Counted from the first letter of the stretch, positions 7,526 through 15,267 are shown. The stretch is DNA of 28,737 bases from a bacterium UBP2_UBA5202 (GCA_002412795.1 DHVS01000040.1:1-28737); one strand, 5' to 3'. Program-made: numbers and translations. The notes: generated from the sequence alone by a model not told the origin.

Positions 7526-10162
7526 ATGAAACCTTATATAATGCATAACGGACAAGAGTGGACTCTTGCCACAGCCGGGGGAAAAGGCGCCAGCCTGCAG
7601 CGATTGATGAGATCGGGCTGTAATGTTCCCCCGGCTTTCTGCATATCCACCGAGGCCTATCGGCGGTTCATGGCAGACAACGGACTCGAAGACCATAACG
7701 CCTCTGCCAGAACCGAAAAAACGTCGGCACTGGCCCGAAAAAGAATACTGGATTCACCGCTGCCAGTTTTCCTTCAGAAAGAAATATCCTCGGCGTTGAA
7801 CCGGTTCCTGAAAAAACATCCCGGAAGTGCGTCCCTGGCGGTGCGTTCTTCGTCCACCTGCGAAGACCTGCCAAAACTTTCCTTTGCCGGCCAGCACGAT
7901 ACATTTCTTGGTGTAACAACCGAGTCCGGGATGCTGGAGGCCGTAAAAAAGTGCTGGGCCTCGCTCTGGTCCGACAGGGCAGCAGCTTACCGGCAGGCCA
8001 GCGGAATAGACAGCGCCGGGATCGGTATGGCGGTGCTGGTCCAGCTGATGGTCAAGGCAGAAAGCGCAGGGGTGATCTTCACTACCAACCCGGTCAGCGG
8101 TCAGACCGGCCAGATGCTGATCAACGCAGTCAAAGGCCTGGGCGACAAATTAGTCTCGGGGCTGACCACGCCGGACGAGTATTCAGTCAACAAAACCGAT
8201 GGCAGAATTTCCCAGCGCTTGTCCGGCCAGGCTCCGGTGCTGTCCGTTAAACAGATCCAAGAACTGGCCGGCCTGGCCCAAAAGATCGAAGTGCTGTTCG
8301 GTGCGCCCCAGGACGTAGAGTGGGCCCACGACGGAAAGCAGTTCTGGATACTGCAGTCCCGTCCGGTAACTGCGGTCCCGCCCCCGCCTGCCAGGCCGGA
8401 CGTGCAGTGGGGAAACCCGGTCAATCAAAAACTTTCCCAAAGCCAGGTCATCTTCTGGTCCAACTGGAATACCAGGGAGAACATGGCTTATCCGCTGAAG
8501 CCCATGGCCTGGTCGTTCTTCAACGATATTCTGGTCCCGGTGATCGGCCATGTGCTGTACGGAGCCAAGCCCGGCTCGGCCCTGTCGCAATACAGCCAGT
8601 TCATAGATTTGGTCAACGGCCGGGCCTACTGGAACATGTCAATGCTGGCCGGACATCCCTTTGCCGGGCGGATGATCATGCCGCACTTGGACAAACTGGA
8701 CCGGGAAGCGGCCACGGCCTTTTCCGAATTGCAAAAGCGCGGCGATTTTATTCCGGCCAAGTTTCCAATTCCCTGGCATCAGTTGATCGGTCCGCTGTTC
8801 AAGGGGGCGATGACCTTCATCTCCTTTCCCTGGCTGGCCTCACCCCGCTGGATAGAGAAGAAGTGCCAAAGATTCCTGATCCAGGCAAAGGAGTATGTTG
8901 AGCTTCCCCTGGAGAACCTGTCCATAGAACAGATGTTGGGCGAAGCCCGGCGCTACGGGAACATCATTTCCCGGTTTGCCTTTCCCCTGCTGGTGGTGGC
9001 CAGCAAGTCCATCCTTGGGCTGGCGGTGATAGACCAGCTGATCAAAAAATATCCGGACCTGAAAAGCGACGGCCTGCTGGCCGGGATCCCGGGAAACAAG
9101 ACCACCGAAACGGCGCTGGAGCTCTATAAACTGTCTTTGGTATCGGAAGAAATAAAAAAATGTTTTGCCCGGTTGGATTTCATCAATATTCAGATCGTCC
9201 ACCGGGTCCGCCGGGAACTTGATAAAAGCAGGGCCGGCCGGGAGTTTCTGCTAACAGTCGACGCATTCCTTGATGACTACGGCCACCGGGGATCCAAGGA
9301 CCTGGATGTGGGGCACCCCAGCTGGAAGGAAGATCCCACCTACGTTTTCGCCATACTTAAAGGCTATATGTCGCAAGGGCCCCAAAGCCACGATCCCTTA
9401 GAGCAATTCCAGCGGGCTGTGTCCGGGCGGCTGGCGTTGGAGGCTGAGATCCGCTCCCGGCTGTCCTTCATAAAGCGTTGGGTTTTTGACTGGGCGCTTA
9501 AGATGGTGCACGATTTCCTGCCCTGGCGGGAAAACGAGAAATTCTACGGGGTCAAAGTGTTTCCCGGCAGCCGCCGGATAATCGCCGAGATCGGCCGGCG
9601 CTACGTTCGGGCAGGACTGATCGGCGATCCAGGGGACATATATTTCCTGACCATACCGGAGATAGAGCGTCAGGAAACTGGACAAGGGTTGGGATCTGCC
9701 CAGATGAAGATCTTGGTGGCCGGGCGCCAGGCCCGCTGGCAGAAGCAGGTGAACAGCCCCGGCGGGTTCATAATCCGCAGCGATGGTAAAAAGGTATTTG
9801 GGTTGACAACCCCGGCAAAAGAGGGTAAAATATTACGGGGAGTGGCGGCCTCGGGCGGCCGGGTCACCGGCCGGGCCCGGATCATTCAGGACCCCTCGCA
9901 GGCCCACAAATTCAAAAAGGGCGAGATATTAGTGGCGCCGTTCACCGAACCGGGCTGGGCTCCGCTGTTCCTGTTGTCCAAAGCGCTGGTGATGGAAGTG
10001 GGCGGAAGCATCTGCCACGGGGCCATTGTGGCCAGGGAGTACGGGATTCCGGCAGTGGTGGGAGTCAAAGGGGCGATCGGGATGATAAAGGACGGTGATA
10101 TGATCACGGTGGACGGGGATGCTGGCGAAGTTACGAAGATATTAATGGGGTTAATAAAATAA
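7526..10162 (+). CDS. PEP-synthase-like phosphotransferase with rifampicin-phosphotransferase-type architecture
   Basis: An 878-residue protein. Residues about 1-290 form the PPDK/PEP-synthase ATP-grasp domain (AGGKGASLQRL, VRSSSTCEDLPKLSFAGQHDTFLGV split over the nucleotide site, QDVEWAHDG...WILQSRPV). Residues about 300-780 are a large helical middle domain. Residues about 790-878 are the swivelling phospho-histidine domain with GGSICHGAIVAREYGIPAVVG, where His831 is the expected phosphorylated residue. True PEP synthase and PPDK continue into a C-terminal PEP-binding TIM barrel, which is absent. The order ATP domain, middle domain, terminal His domain and the ~870-residue length instead match rifampicin phosphotransferase (Listeria RPH, 867 residues). 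The middle domain would select the acceptor; its substrate cannot be told from sequence. The gene is unlinked in function to its neighbours as far as I can see. Confidence 0.8.
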   Translation: MKPYIMHNGQEWTLATAGGKGASLQRLMRSGCNVPPAFCISTEAYRRFMADNGLEDHNASARTEKTSALARKRILDSPLPVFLQKEISSALNRFLKKHPGSASLAVRSSSTCEDLPKLSFAGQHDTFLGVTTESGMLEAVKKCWASLWSDRAAAYRQASGIDSAGIGMAVLVQLMVKAESAGVIFTTNPVSGQTGQMLINAVKGLGDKLVSGLTTPDEYSVNKTDGRISQRLSGQAPVLSVKQIQELAGLAQKIEVLFGAPQDVEWAHDGKQFWILQSRPVTAVPPPPARPDVQWGNPVNQKLSQSQVIFWSNWNTRENMAYPLKPMAWSFFNDILVPVIGHVLYGAKPGSALSQYSQFIDLVNGRAYWNMSMLAGHPFAGRMIMPHLDKLDREAATAFSELQKRGDFIPAKFPIPWHQLIGPLFKGAMTFISFPWLASPRWIEKKCQRFLIQAKEYVELPLENLSIEQMLGEARRYGNIISRFAFPLLVVASKSILGLAVIDQLIKKYPDLKSDGLLAGIPGNKTTETALELYKLSLVSEEIKKCFARLDFINIQIVHRVRRELDKSRAGREFLLTVDAFLDDYGHRGSKDLDVGHPSWKEDPTYVFAILKGYMSQGPQSHDPLEQFQRAVSGRLALEAEIRSRLSFIKRWVFDWALKMVHDFLPWRENEKFYGVKVFPGSRRIIAEIGRRYVRAGLIGDPGDIYFLTIPEIERQETGQGLGSAQMKILVAGRQARWQKQVNSPGGFIIRSDGKKVFGLTTPAKEGKILRGVAASGGRVTGRARIIQDPSQAHKFKKGEILVAPFTEPGWAPLFLLSKALVMEVGGSICHGAIVAREYGIPAVVGVKGAIGMIKDGDMITVDGDAGEVTKILMGLIK

Positions 10163-10404
10163 GTAACATTTATTATTAGGAATCCATGAAGCCATGAATA
10201 CTAATTGTGGGAACCCTGATTGATTCCTGCTTTCCTGCTTGTCCGCCGCAGCCGCAGCGAAGGCAGAGCTTCCTTATAAAATAAATTCGTTTCCCTTAGA
10301 GTGCTATGCTCCAAATTAAGTGGCATGGTTAATAACTGCAATAAAATATCAATAAAATCATGTTAATCCTGTCAATAATATAAATATCATATAGAGGAAT
10401 CATT
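10163..10404. other. intergenic region with repeat fragments
   Basis: No open frame of interest. The segment ATCATGTTAATCCTGTCAAT at about 10357-10376 is one arm of a dispersed palindrome whose fuller copy is at 24001-24067. It lies just upstream of the epimerase gene, whose Shine-Dalgarno AGAGGAA is at about 10394-10400. The remainder is unremarkable AT-rich sequence. Confidence 0.5.
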
Positions 10405-10806
10405 ATGCAAACATCACAGATCGACCACATCGGTATCGCGGTCAAGAACATCGAGGAAGCCTCCAAACTATACACCGACCTTGGCCTGAAGATCGAGGGC
10501 ACAGAGATTGTCGAGAGCCAAAAGGTCAAAGTGGCCTTCATCGGCATCGGACAGAGCCGGATAGAACTGCTGGAATCCACCGCCCCGGACGGCAACGTCG
10601 CCAAGTTCATCGAAGCCAAGGGCGAGGGCATCCATCACATCGCAGTCAAGGTAGACAATATCGAGAAGGCGTTGGAAGAACTGAGCGCAAAGGAATACCA
10701 ACTGATAGACAAGACCCCGCGCATCGGCGCCGGCGGCCACAAGATAGCCTTCCTGCATCCCAAGTCCACCAAGGGGGTGCTGCTGGAGCTTTCTCAAAGC
10801 CATTAA
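10405..10806 (+). CDS. mce: methylmalonyl-CoA epimerase
   Basis: Vicinal-oxygen-chelate family epimerase interconverting (S)- and (R)-methylmalonyl-CoA, the step linking propionyl-CoA carboxylation to the mutase. Its 133 residues form two beta-alpha-beta-beta-beta modules. Metal ligands expected for the family are visible as His8 (QIDHIGIAV), the GIHHIAVKV histidine in the second module and the terminal glutamate in VLLELSQ. RIGAGGHKIAFLHPKST is typical of this enzyme, not of other VOC proteins. A good Shine-Dalgarno (AGAGGAA) precedes the ATG. Together with the mutase subunits and MeaB it completes the methylmalonyl branch, though it is about 4 kb away from meaB. Confidence 0.92.
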   Translation: MQTSQIDHIGIAVKNIEEASKLYTDLGLKIEGTEIVESQKVKVAFIGIGQSRIELLESTAPDGNVAKFIEAKGEGIHHIAVKVDNIEKALEELSAKEYQLIDKTPRIGAGGHKIAFLHPKSTKGVLLELSQSH

Positions 10807-10910
10807 ACACAGTTTGCAAGTTTACCGTTTACAGTTTAGCGTTCCTCGTGAGATCAATTCCCAGGAATCAAACCCCAATTATCAAATCCCAATCAGCTGA
10901 TCCCTGACGT

Positions 10911-11930
10911 ATGCATCCGCTTCAAAAAATATACGGACATTTTAAGGACAACCGCCGCCAGGCCTCCCAGGTCTTTGCCTTCCTGGGGTTCGGCCTGTAT
11001 ATGCTGGTTTCGTTCGTAATGAGGGGAAACGGAATTTACGGGGCCTACTCCTTTTTTTCGGTGGTGCTTCCCCTGCTGGGGCTGGGGCTGGGTGTTCTGG
11101 TCTTTACTTTGGGATTTGAACTGCTGCGGCAGAAAAATCTGATGGAGAACATCCCCCGCTCCAAGGCCCGGTCGGCTGCCATGGGGCTGGCCGAGGTCCA
11201 GGGCAAGGCAGCCCCCTACGTTTGGCTGAAAAGTCCGCTGACCCTCACCGATTGCATCTATTACCGGTTCCTGGTGGAAAAATACGAACAGGAAGGCAAG
11301 AACAGCCGTTGGAAGGTGGTCAACGAGGGCAGTTCCACCCATTTCTTCTATGTGGAAGACGAGACCGGCAGGATCCTGGTGGACCCGGTGGACGCCGAGC
11401 TGCACCTGTCCTCGGATTACAAGTACACCGGCACCGACATCATATCCAGCGGCAAGGCCCGCACCTACGGCTCCCCCTCAATCTTCGGCGGACAGAGGAT
11501 GCGCTACACCGAATGGTACATAGTTCCCAACGATACCGTTTACGCCATCGGCACCATCAAGAAGTGGAAGAGCGCTTTTGACGATCACAAGTTCAGGGTG
11601 GCGGAAAAACTCAAGGCCATCAAGGACGACAAGGAGCGGTTGAAGAAATTCGACCTGGACGGCAACGGCCAGATAGACTGCGACGAGTGGGAGATGGCCC
11701 GCCAGCAGGCCGAGCAGGATCTGTTAAAGGAACATTTGGAAAAGCCCCAGCAGATGGAGGACGACGTGGTTATTACCCGGGACCCATCCAACAATATCAT
11801 GATCATCTCCGACCAGGATGAGCGCCAGGTGATAAGGAACAAAACAATACGAGCATGGCTTTCCTTCGTCTCCGGCAGCGGGTTGATAGTCTGGATGGCT
11901 TATTTGCTGCTGAAGAATATCGTTCACTAA
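10911..11930 (+). CDS. membrane protein with GIDE domain and EF-hand loop
   Basis: A 339-residue protein. Two N-terminal transmembrane helices (about 20-37 and 45-68) lead to a GIDE-type domain (about 80-230; IPRSKARSAAMGLAEVQG, SPLTLTDCIYYRFLVE, FFYVEDETGRILVDP). This domain is shared with the membrane part of the mitochondrial E3 ligase MUL1, but no RING finger is present. Residues 248-259 form a complete 12-residue EF-hand loop (DLDGNGQIDCDE: Asp1, Asp3, Asn5, Gly6, Ile8, Glu12), suggesting calcium binding. A third helix lies near the C-terminus (about 313-334). The next gene, 66 bp downstream, is lemA; GIDE and LemA genes are often neighbours in bacteria, implying a joint but undefined envelope role. 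Confidence 0.8.
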   Translation: MHPLQKIYGHFKDNRRQASQVFAFLGFGLYMLVSFVMRGNGIYGAYSFFSVVLPLLGLGLGVLVFTLGFELLRQKNLMENIPRSKARSAAMGLAEVQGKAAPYVWLKSPLTLTDCIYYRFLVEKYEQEGKNSRWKVVNEGSSTHFFYVEDETGRILVDPVDAELHLSSDYKYTGTDIISSGKARTYGSPSIFGGQRMRYTEWYIVPNDTVYAIGTIKKWKSAFDDHKFRVAEKLKAIKDDKERLKKFDLDGNGQIDCDEWEMARQQAEQDLLKEHLEKPQQMEDDVVITRDPSNNIMIISDQDERQVIRNKTIRAWLSFVSGSGLIVWMAYLLLKNIVH

Positions 11931-11996
11931 CCGGACACCGGACTAAGCCAAAACCAAAGTCATTTGAAAATATAAACCTTTATTAAGGAGACCAAA

Positions 11997-12572
11997 ATGA
12001 TAGTTGTGATCCTGCTGCTGGTCATCATCGGACTTCTGCTGGTGGGCGTCATCGGTTACCTGATCAGCATCTATAATCAGCTGATCCAGGTGAAGGTCAA
12101 CATCGACAAGGCCTGGGGCAACATCGAGGTGATGGAGAAACAGCGCTTTGACGAGATCCCCAAGCTGGTCAAGATCTGCGAAGGCTACATGCAATACGAA
12201 AAGGAGACCCTGCAGAAGGTGACCGAGGCCCGCACCAAGTTCATGGAAGCCAAGACCCCGGCCGGCATGGCCCAGGCCAGCTCGGACATGGCCGGGGCGT
12301 TAAAGACCCTGTTTGCTGTGGCCGAGAACTATCCCCAGCTGAAGGCCGACCAGAATTTCGTCCATCTCCAGGGCCGGGTGTCTGCCCTGGAGAACCAGAT
12401 CGCCGACCGCCGGGAATTCTACAACGAGTCGGTGGCCATCTTCAATACCCGGATCCGCCAGTTCCCGGACATGATCGTGGCCAACATGATGGGCTACATG
12501 GAGCGCGAGATGTACAAGGTGGCCGAGGCCGAGAAAAAACCACAGGATATCAGCTTCAATATGCCAAAATAA
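11997..12572 (+). CDS. lemA: LemA family protein
   Basis: A 191-residue protein with one N-terminal transmembrane helix (about residues 2-23) followed by a long helical bundle. The family signature is clear: SIYNQLIQVKVNIDKAWGNI after the helix, then ENYPQLKADQNFVHLQ, LENQIADRREFYNESV and FNTRIRQFPDMIVA. LemA proteins have an exposed N-terminus and a helical domain of unknown biochemical role. The start is secured by AAGGAGACC ending 4 nt before the ATG. It follows the GIDE-domain gene and is probably cotranscribed. A consensus-like promoter begins 2 bp after its stop codon. Confidence 0.92.
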   Translation: MIVVILLLVIIGLLLVGVIGYLISIYNQLIQVKVNIDKAWGNIEVMEKQRFDEIPKLVKICEGYMQYEKETLQKVTEARTKFMEAKTPAGMAQASSDMAGALKTLFAVAENYPQLKADQNFVHLQGRVSALENQIADRREFYNESVAIFNTRIRQFPDMIVANMMGYMEREMYKVAEAEKKPQDISFNMPK

Positions 12573-12573
12573 C

Positions 12574-12603
12574 TTGACACCGGGCGCATAGCTGATATAT
12601 AAT
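12574..12603 (+). promoter_or_regulatory. sigma70-type promoter after lemA
   Basis: TTGACA at 12574-12579 and TATAAT at 12598-12603, both consensus hexamers with an 18-bp spacer. Transcription would start near 12610 and meet the hairpin at 12634-12670 almost at once. Confidence 0.65.
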
Positions 12604-12633
12604 TAAGTTGGTCATGTAAGCAGGTTTTGCAAA

Positions 12634-12674
12634 AAGCCACCCAGACCGGACTTTTCGGCGTGGGTGGCTTCGTT
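12634..12674 (+). terminator. terminator or attenuator hairpin
   Basis: A 10-bp stem AAGCCACCCA (12634-12643) and TGGGTGGCTT (12661-12670), extended by CCG/CGG inside, is followed by a weak T-rich tail. It can end the lemA transcript and the short RNA predicted from the promoter at 12574-12603. Confidence 0.6.
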
Positions 12675-12678
12675 TATT

Positions 12679-12766
12679 CTGCCACTAAGGCACAAAGACA
12701 CAAATATTACCATTCACAATTTACGATTCACGATTTGGTTTGGTGCCTTTGTGTCTTGGTGGCTAT
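12679..12766. repeat. dispersed inverted repeat, copy 2 (GCCAC...GTGGC family)
   Basis: Left arm GCCACTAAGGCACAAAGACAC and right arm GGTGCCTTTGTGTCTTGGTGGC are near-perfect complements around an AT-rich centre that itself contains short repeats (ATTCACAATTTACGATTCAC). It ends about 10 nt before the GTG start of the hydrolase gene. The Shine-Dalgarno TAGGAG lies right at its edge. Confidence 0.85.
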
Positions 12767-12776
12767 AGGAGTTCTT

Positions 12777-13346
12777 GTGAAACAACCAACAACTGCTCTG
12801 CTGGTAATAGACTGCCAGAATTATTTCTTCGACCCGGCCTCACCGGCCTATCTCCCGGCATCCAAGAGAATAATGCCGCGGGTGAACAAGCTGGTCACTA
12901 TGGCGCAGGTCCGCAAATGGCCGATGGTGTTCACCATCCATGGGCCGTCCTATATTCCCGGGAACCTGATGCTGGCCAAGTGGAGGCATTTGCCCCAGGG
13001 CGAACAATGTGACATACACCAAAACTTTAAAGTCCCGGGCAAGGCAAATATCATTCACAAGCAGCATTACTCGGCCTTCATTGGAACAGGGCTGGAGAAG
13101 TATCTGAAAAAACGGAACATTGGCCGGGTGGTGGTCTGCGGAGTCATGACCCATCTTTGCGTGGACACCACCGTTAGGCACGCCTTTATGCTGGGGTTCC
13201 AGCCGGTGATCGTCCGGGATGCCTGCTGTTCCAAAAGCCCTGCCCTGCACAAGGCGGCCCTGCTGGCTCTGGGGCACGGCTTTGCGAAGACAATAAGCAT
13301 GATGGAGTTTACAACAGGTGATCTATCCGCAGATCGACGCAGATAA
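12777..13346 (+). CDS. isochorismatase-family cysteine hydrolase
   Basis: A 189-residue cytoplasmic alpha/beta hydrolase of the isochorismatase/nicotinamidase superfamily, which cleaves amide or vinyl-ether bonds. The catalytic triad is visible: Asp in ALLVIDCQNYFF, Lys in IIHKQHYSAF and the nucleophilic Cys in VVCGVMTHLCVDTTVRHA, which also supplies the cis-peptide oxyanion region. The GTG at 12777 was chosen because it has the Shine-Dalgarno TAGGAG 7 nt upstream and begins the conserved first strand. The frame continuing upstream merely reads through a terminator and a repeat. Nicotinamidase (PncA) metal ligands are not evident, so the substrate is unknown. Confidence 0.82.
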   Translation: MKQPTTALLVIDCQNYFFDPASPAYLPASKRIMPRVNKLVTMAQVRKWPMVFTIHGPSYIPGNLMLAKWRHLPQGEQCDIHQNFKVPGKANIIHKQHYSAFIGTGLEKYLKKRNIGRVVVCGVMTHLCVDTTVRHAFMLGFQPVIVRDACCSKSPALHKAALLALGHGFAKTISMMEFTTGDLSADRRR

Positions 13347-13360
13347 TATTAAAGAAAGTT

Positions 13361-13396
13361 ATTCCGTGTTTTCATCCTTTGGTGTTTCTGTGGTAA
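13361..13396. repeat. half copy of the GTGGC-family repeat
   Basis: CCGTGTTTTCATCCTTTGGTG and TTTCTGTGG resemble the right arm of the repeat family at 5363, 12679 and 20625. It abuts the start of the flavoprotein gene. Confidence 0.45.
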
Positions 13397-13406
13397 AGTG
13401 AACATT

Positions 13407-14330
13407 ATGAAACCATACGACCTAATCATCATCGGCGGGGGGCCGGCCGGGATTGGTGCGGCCCTGCAGGCCGGGCGCACCGGGCGCAAAGTACTGCTGG
13501 CCGAAAAGGGCAATTTGGGCGGCAGGCTTAACCACGCCTTTCTGGTAAAGAACTTTCCCATGGCCGGTACCAATGGCTGTTCCGGGAAAACAATTGTCCG
13601 TAAGCTAGTAAAACAATTGAAGGCCCTTGATATTGCTGTGATCCATGGCGCTTGTCAGGCAATAGACCATAAGGACGGATGTTTTATCTCTTTGGTCAAT
13701 GGACGAAGCTACAATTCCCGGGCGGTGATACTGGCCGGCGGCCTGGAGCCAAAGAAACTCATCGTCCCCGGAGCCGGGGAAGCCTTTGAACAGAAGCGCT
13801 TGGTCTATTATTGGGATGATCTCATGTGTCCTCAGAAAAACAAGAGCATAGCAGTCATCGGAGGCGGCGAGGTGGCCCTGGACCAGGCCTGTAGTCTGGC
13901 TGCCAAGGGGGCCATGGCCACGGTGCTGGTAAGGGGTGGCAAAGTGAAAGCCTATCCGGGTTTGATCAAACTGGCGGAAGATCTGGGAGTGAAGATAAAA
14001 TACGGTTTCATAATTGACCGGATCTCTTTGAACGGGCCGGAGCTGGTCCTGCACGTTTCAGGAAACAGGGAATTAAAATGCGACCGGGCTGTGGTTGCCA
14101 TAGGGTCGTCTATTCCAAGAACGATTATTTCTGATCAGGCTAAGAAGTTCATGAAAAAAGGGCTGTATCTGGCCGGGGATCTGGCGGACAAGAATAACAA
14201 ACAAGCGGCCATAGCTTTCGGCAGCGGGGTCAAGGCTGCCATGGTGGCTGACTTCACCCCATATCCCTCTCCCAATACTTCGACCGGCTCAGCAACATTA
14301 GGAGAGGGTGAGGTCAAAAGGAGCAAATGA
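13407..14330 (+). CDS. thioredoxin-reductase-like FAD/NAD(P) oxidoreductase lacking the CxxC pair
   Basis: A two-dinucleotide-fold flavoprotein of about 307 residues. The FAD-binding GxGxxG is at the N-terminus (DLIIIGGGPAGIGAA), the NAD(P)H-binding motif lies mid-chain (SIAVIGGGEVALDQA), and the second FAD contact is GLYLAGDLADKNNKQA near the end. The redox-active CxxC of thioredoxin reductase, expected just before the second GxGxxG, is missing: that region reads WDDLMCPQKNKS with a single Cys. This resembles TrxR-like ferredoxin/flavodoxin reductases. The last ~25 residues (PYPSPNTSTGSATLGEGEVK) are encoded by a palindromic repeat. ATG 13407 fits family N-termini; GTG 13398 is an alternative. 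Its TGA overlaps the ATG of the radical SAM gene (ATGA), so the two are translationally coupled and it may supply electrons to that enzyme. Confidence 0.82.
   Translation: MKPYDLIIIGGGPAGIGAALQAGRTGRKVLLAEKGNLGGRLNHAFLVKNFPMAGTNGCSGKTIVRKLVKQLKALDIAVIHGACQAIDHKDGCFISLVNGRSYNSRAVILAGGLEPKKLIVPGAGEAFEQKRLVYYWDDLMCPQKNKSIAVIGGGEVALDQACSLAAKGAMATVLVRGGKVKAYPGLIKLAEDLGVKIKYGFIIDRISLNGPELVLHVSGNRELKCDRAVVAIGSSIPRTIISDQAKKFMKKGLYLAGDLADKNNKQAAIAFGSGVKAAMVADFTPYPSPNTSTGSATLGEGEVKRSK
14253..14314. repeat. palindromic repeat inside the 3' end of the flavoprotein gene
   Basis: CCCTCTCC (14265-14272) pairs with GGAGAGGG (14301-14308), flanked by TTCACC and GGTGAGG. It belongs to the C/T-rich palindrome family also seen at 4478-4560 and 15280-15330. 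Here it is read as coding sequence for the protein's C-terminal tail. Confidence 0.6.
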
Positions 14331-15229
14331 ACATTCTTCAAGTGACCGGCAAACCCGAATTGGCCCGGGTCTACGTGGCCAGCCTGCGAAACGATCCGAC
14401 CAATCTGGTTGAGTTCGTGGACGCCTGTTCCCCCGCGCTGGGCGACAGGCTGAAGAAGTGGGTGATCATAATTTCTTCCCAGCTGGGTTGTCCGGTGAAC
14501 TGCCTGATGTGCGACGCCGGCGGCGGGTTCAGGGGCAACTTGAGTTCGGCTGAAATGCTGGGGCAGATCAAGGTTGTCATAGACGGCAACGGCCTGGACC
14601 CCAACGCCTGCGCCAAGTTCAAGGTCCAGTTCGCCCGGATGGGCGAGCCGGCGTTGAATCCCCAGGTGGCCACCGCGCTCCGGGAACTTTCCGGCCTGTA
14701 TTCCGGAGTGATCCCCTGCATCGCCACTATCGGGCCGAAGGAATCCCGCCACTGGTTCAGCGAATTGCTGACAGTACGGGACCTGTTCCACGACTTCCAG
14801 CTGCAGTTCTCAGTAAATTCAACCGATGAGGTCTGGCGCGATGTGATCATGCCTTACCCCAAGATGTCTTTGGGCCAACTGGCGGATTACGGCCAAAGCT
14901 TTTACCGTCCGGGCCAGCGCAAGGCGGTGCTTAACTTTGCCCTTCAGCCCGGTTGGCCGCTGGATGCAGTGGGACTGAGAAGGAAATTCGACCCAAAATA
15001 TTTTGCGGTCAAGCTGACGCCCACCAATCCCACCGCTACCGGCAGGGAAAATGGTCTGGAACTGAACGAGGACTTGGGCGCGATAACCGGTAAGATGGAG
15101 GAAAAAGCCCGGGACCTGGAGCAGCAGGGATTTTTGGTGATCAGGTCCATCGGCGAGCTGGAGGAGAACAGGATAGGCAGCAACTGCGGCCAGGCGGTAA
15201 AGAGTTTTGTGGACCGCATGGCTGTATAG
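14327..15229 (+). CDS. radical SAM protein, RlmN/Cfr-like, short form
   Basis: A 300-residue radical SAM enzyme. The cluster motif is CPVNCLMC (Cys55, Cys59, Cys62; Cx3Cx2C), preceded by ISSQLGCP as in RlmN and Cfr, and followed by NLSSAEMLGQ and RMGEPALNP, matching the RlmN patterns NLTTAEIIGQ and GMGEPLLN. Near the C-terminus GSNCGQ places Cys287 where RlmN and Cfr carry the methyl-accepting cysteine of their ACGQ motif. Those enzymes methylate C2 or C8 of adenine in rRNA or tRNA. This protein is 60-80 residues shorter than RlmN because the N-terminal helical accessory domain is absent, so its substrate may differ. The start overlaps the flavoprotein stop; the Shine-Dalgarno AAAAGGAG is inside that gene. 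Confidence 0.8.
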   Translation: MNILQVTGKPELARVYVASLRNDPTNLVEFVDACSPALGDRLKKWVIIISSQLGCPVNCLMCDAGGGFRGNLSSAEMLGQIKVVIDGNGLDPNACAKFKVQFARMGEPALNPQVATALRELSGLYSGVIPCIATIGPKESRHWFSELLTVRDLFHDFQLQFSVNSTDEVWRDVIMPYPKMSLGQLADYGQSFYRPGQRKAVLNFALQPGWPLDAVGLRRKFDPKYFAVKLTPTNPTATGRENGLELNEDLGAITGKMEEKARDLEQQGFLVIRSIGELEENRIGSNCGQAVKSFVDRMAV

Positions 15230-15230
15230 C

Positions 15231-15267
15231 AAGAAGCCCCCCGCCTTTGGCGGGGGGCTTCTTATTT
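15231..15267 (+). terminator. strong rho-independent terminator
   Basis: A 15-bp perfect stem AAGAAGCCCCCCGCC (15231-15245) and GGCGGGGGGCTTCTT (15249-15263) with a TTT loop and a short T-rich tail, directly after the radical SAM stop codon. Symmetric flanks allow use in both directions, also closing the converging - strand gene. Confidence 0.92.

Noticed and set aside
12627..12776. A longer isochorismatase-family protein starting at 12627
   Set aside because: The extra 50 codons read through a terminator hairpin and a dispersed repeat; GTG 12777 has the Shine-Dalgarno.
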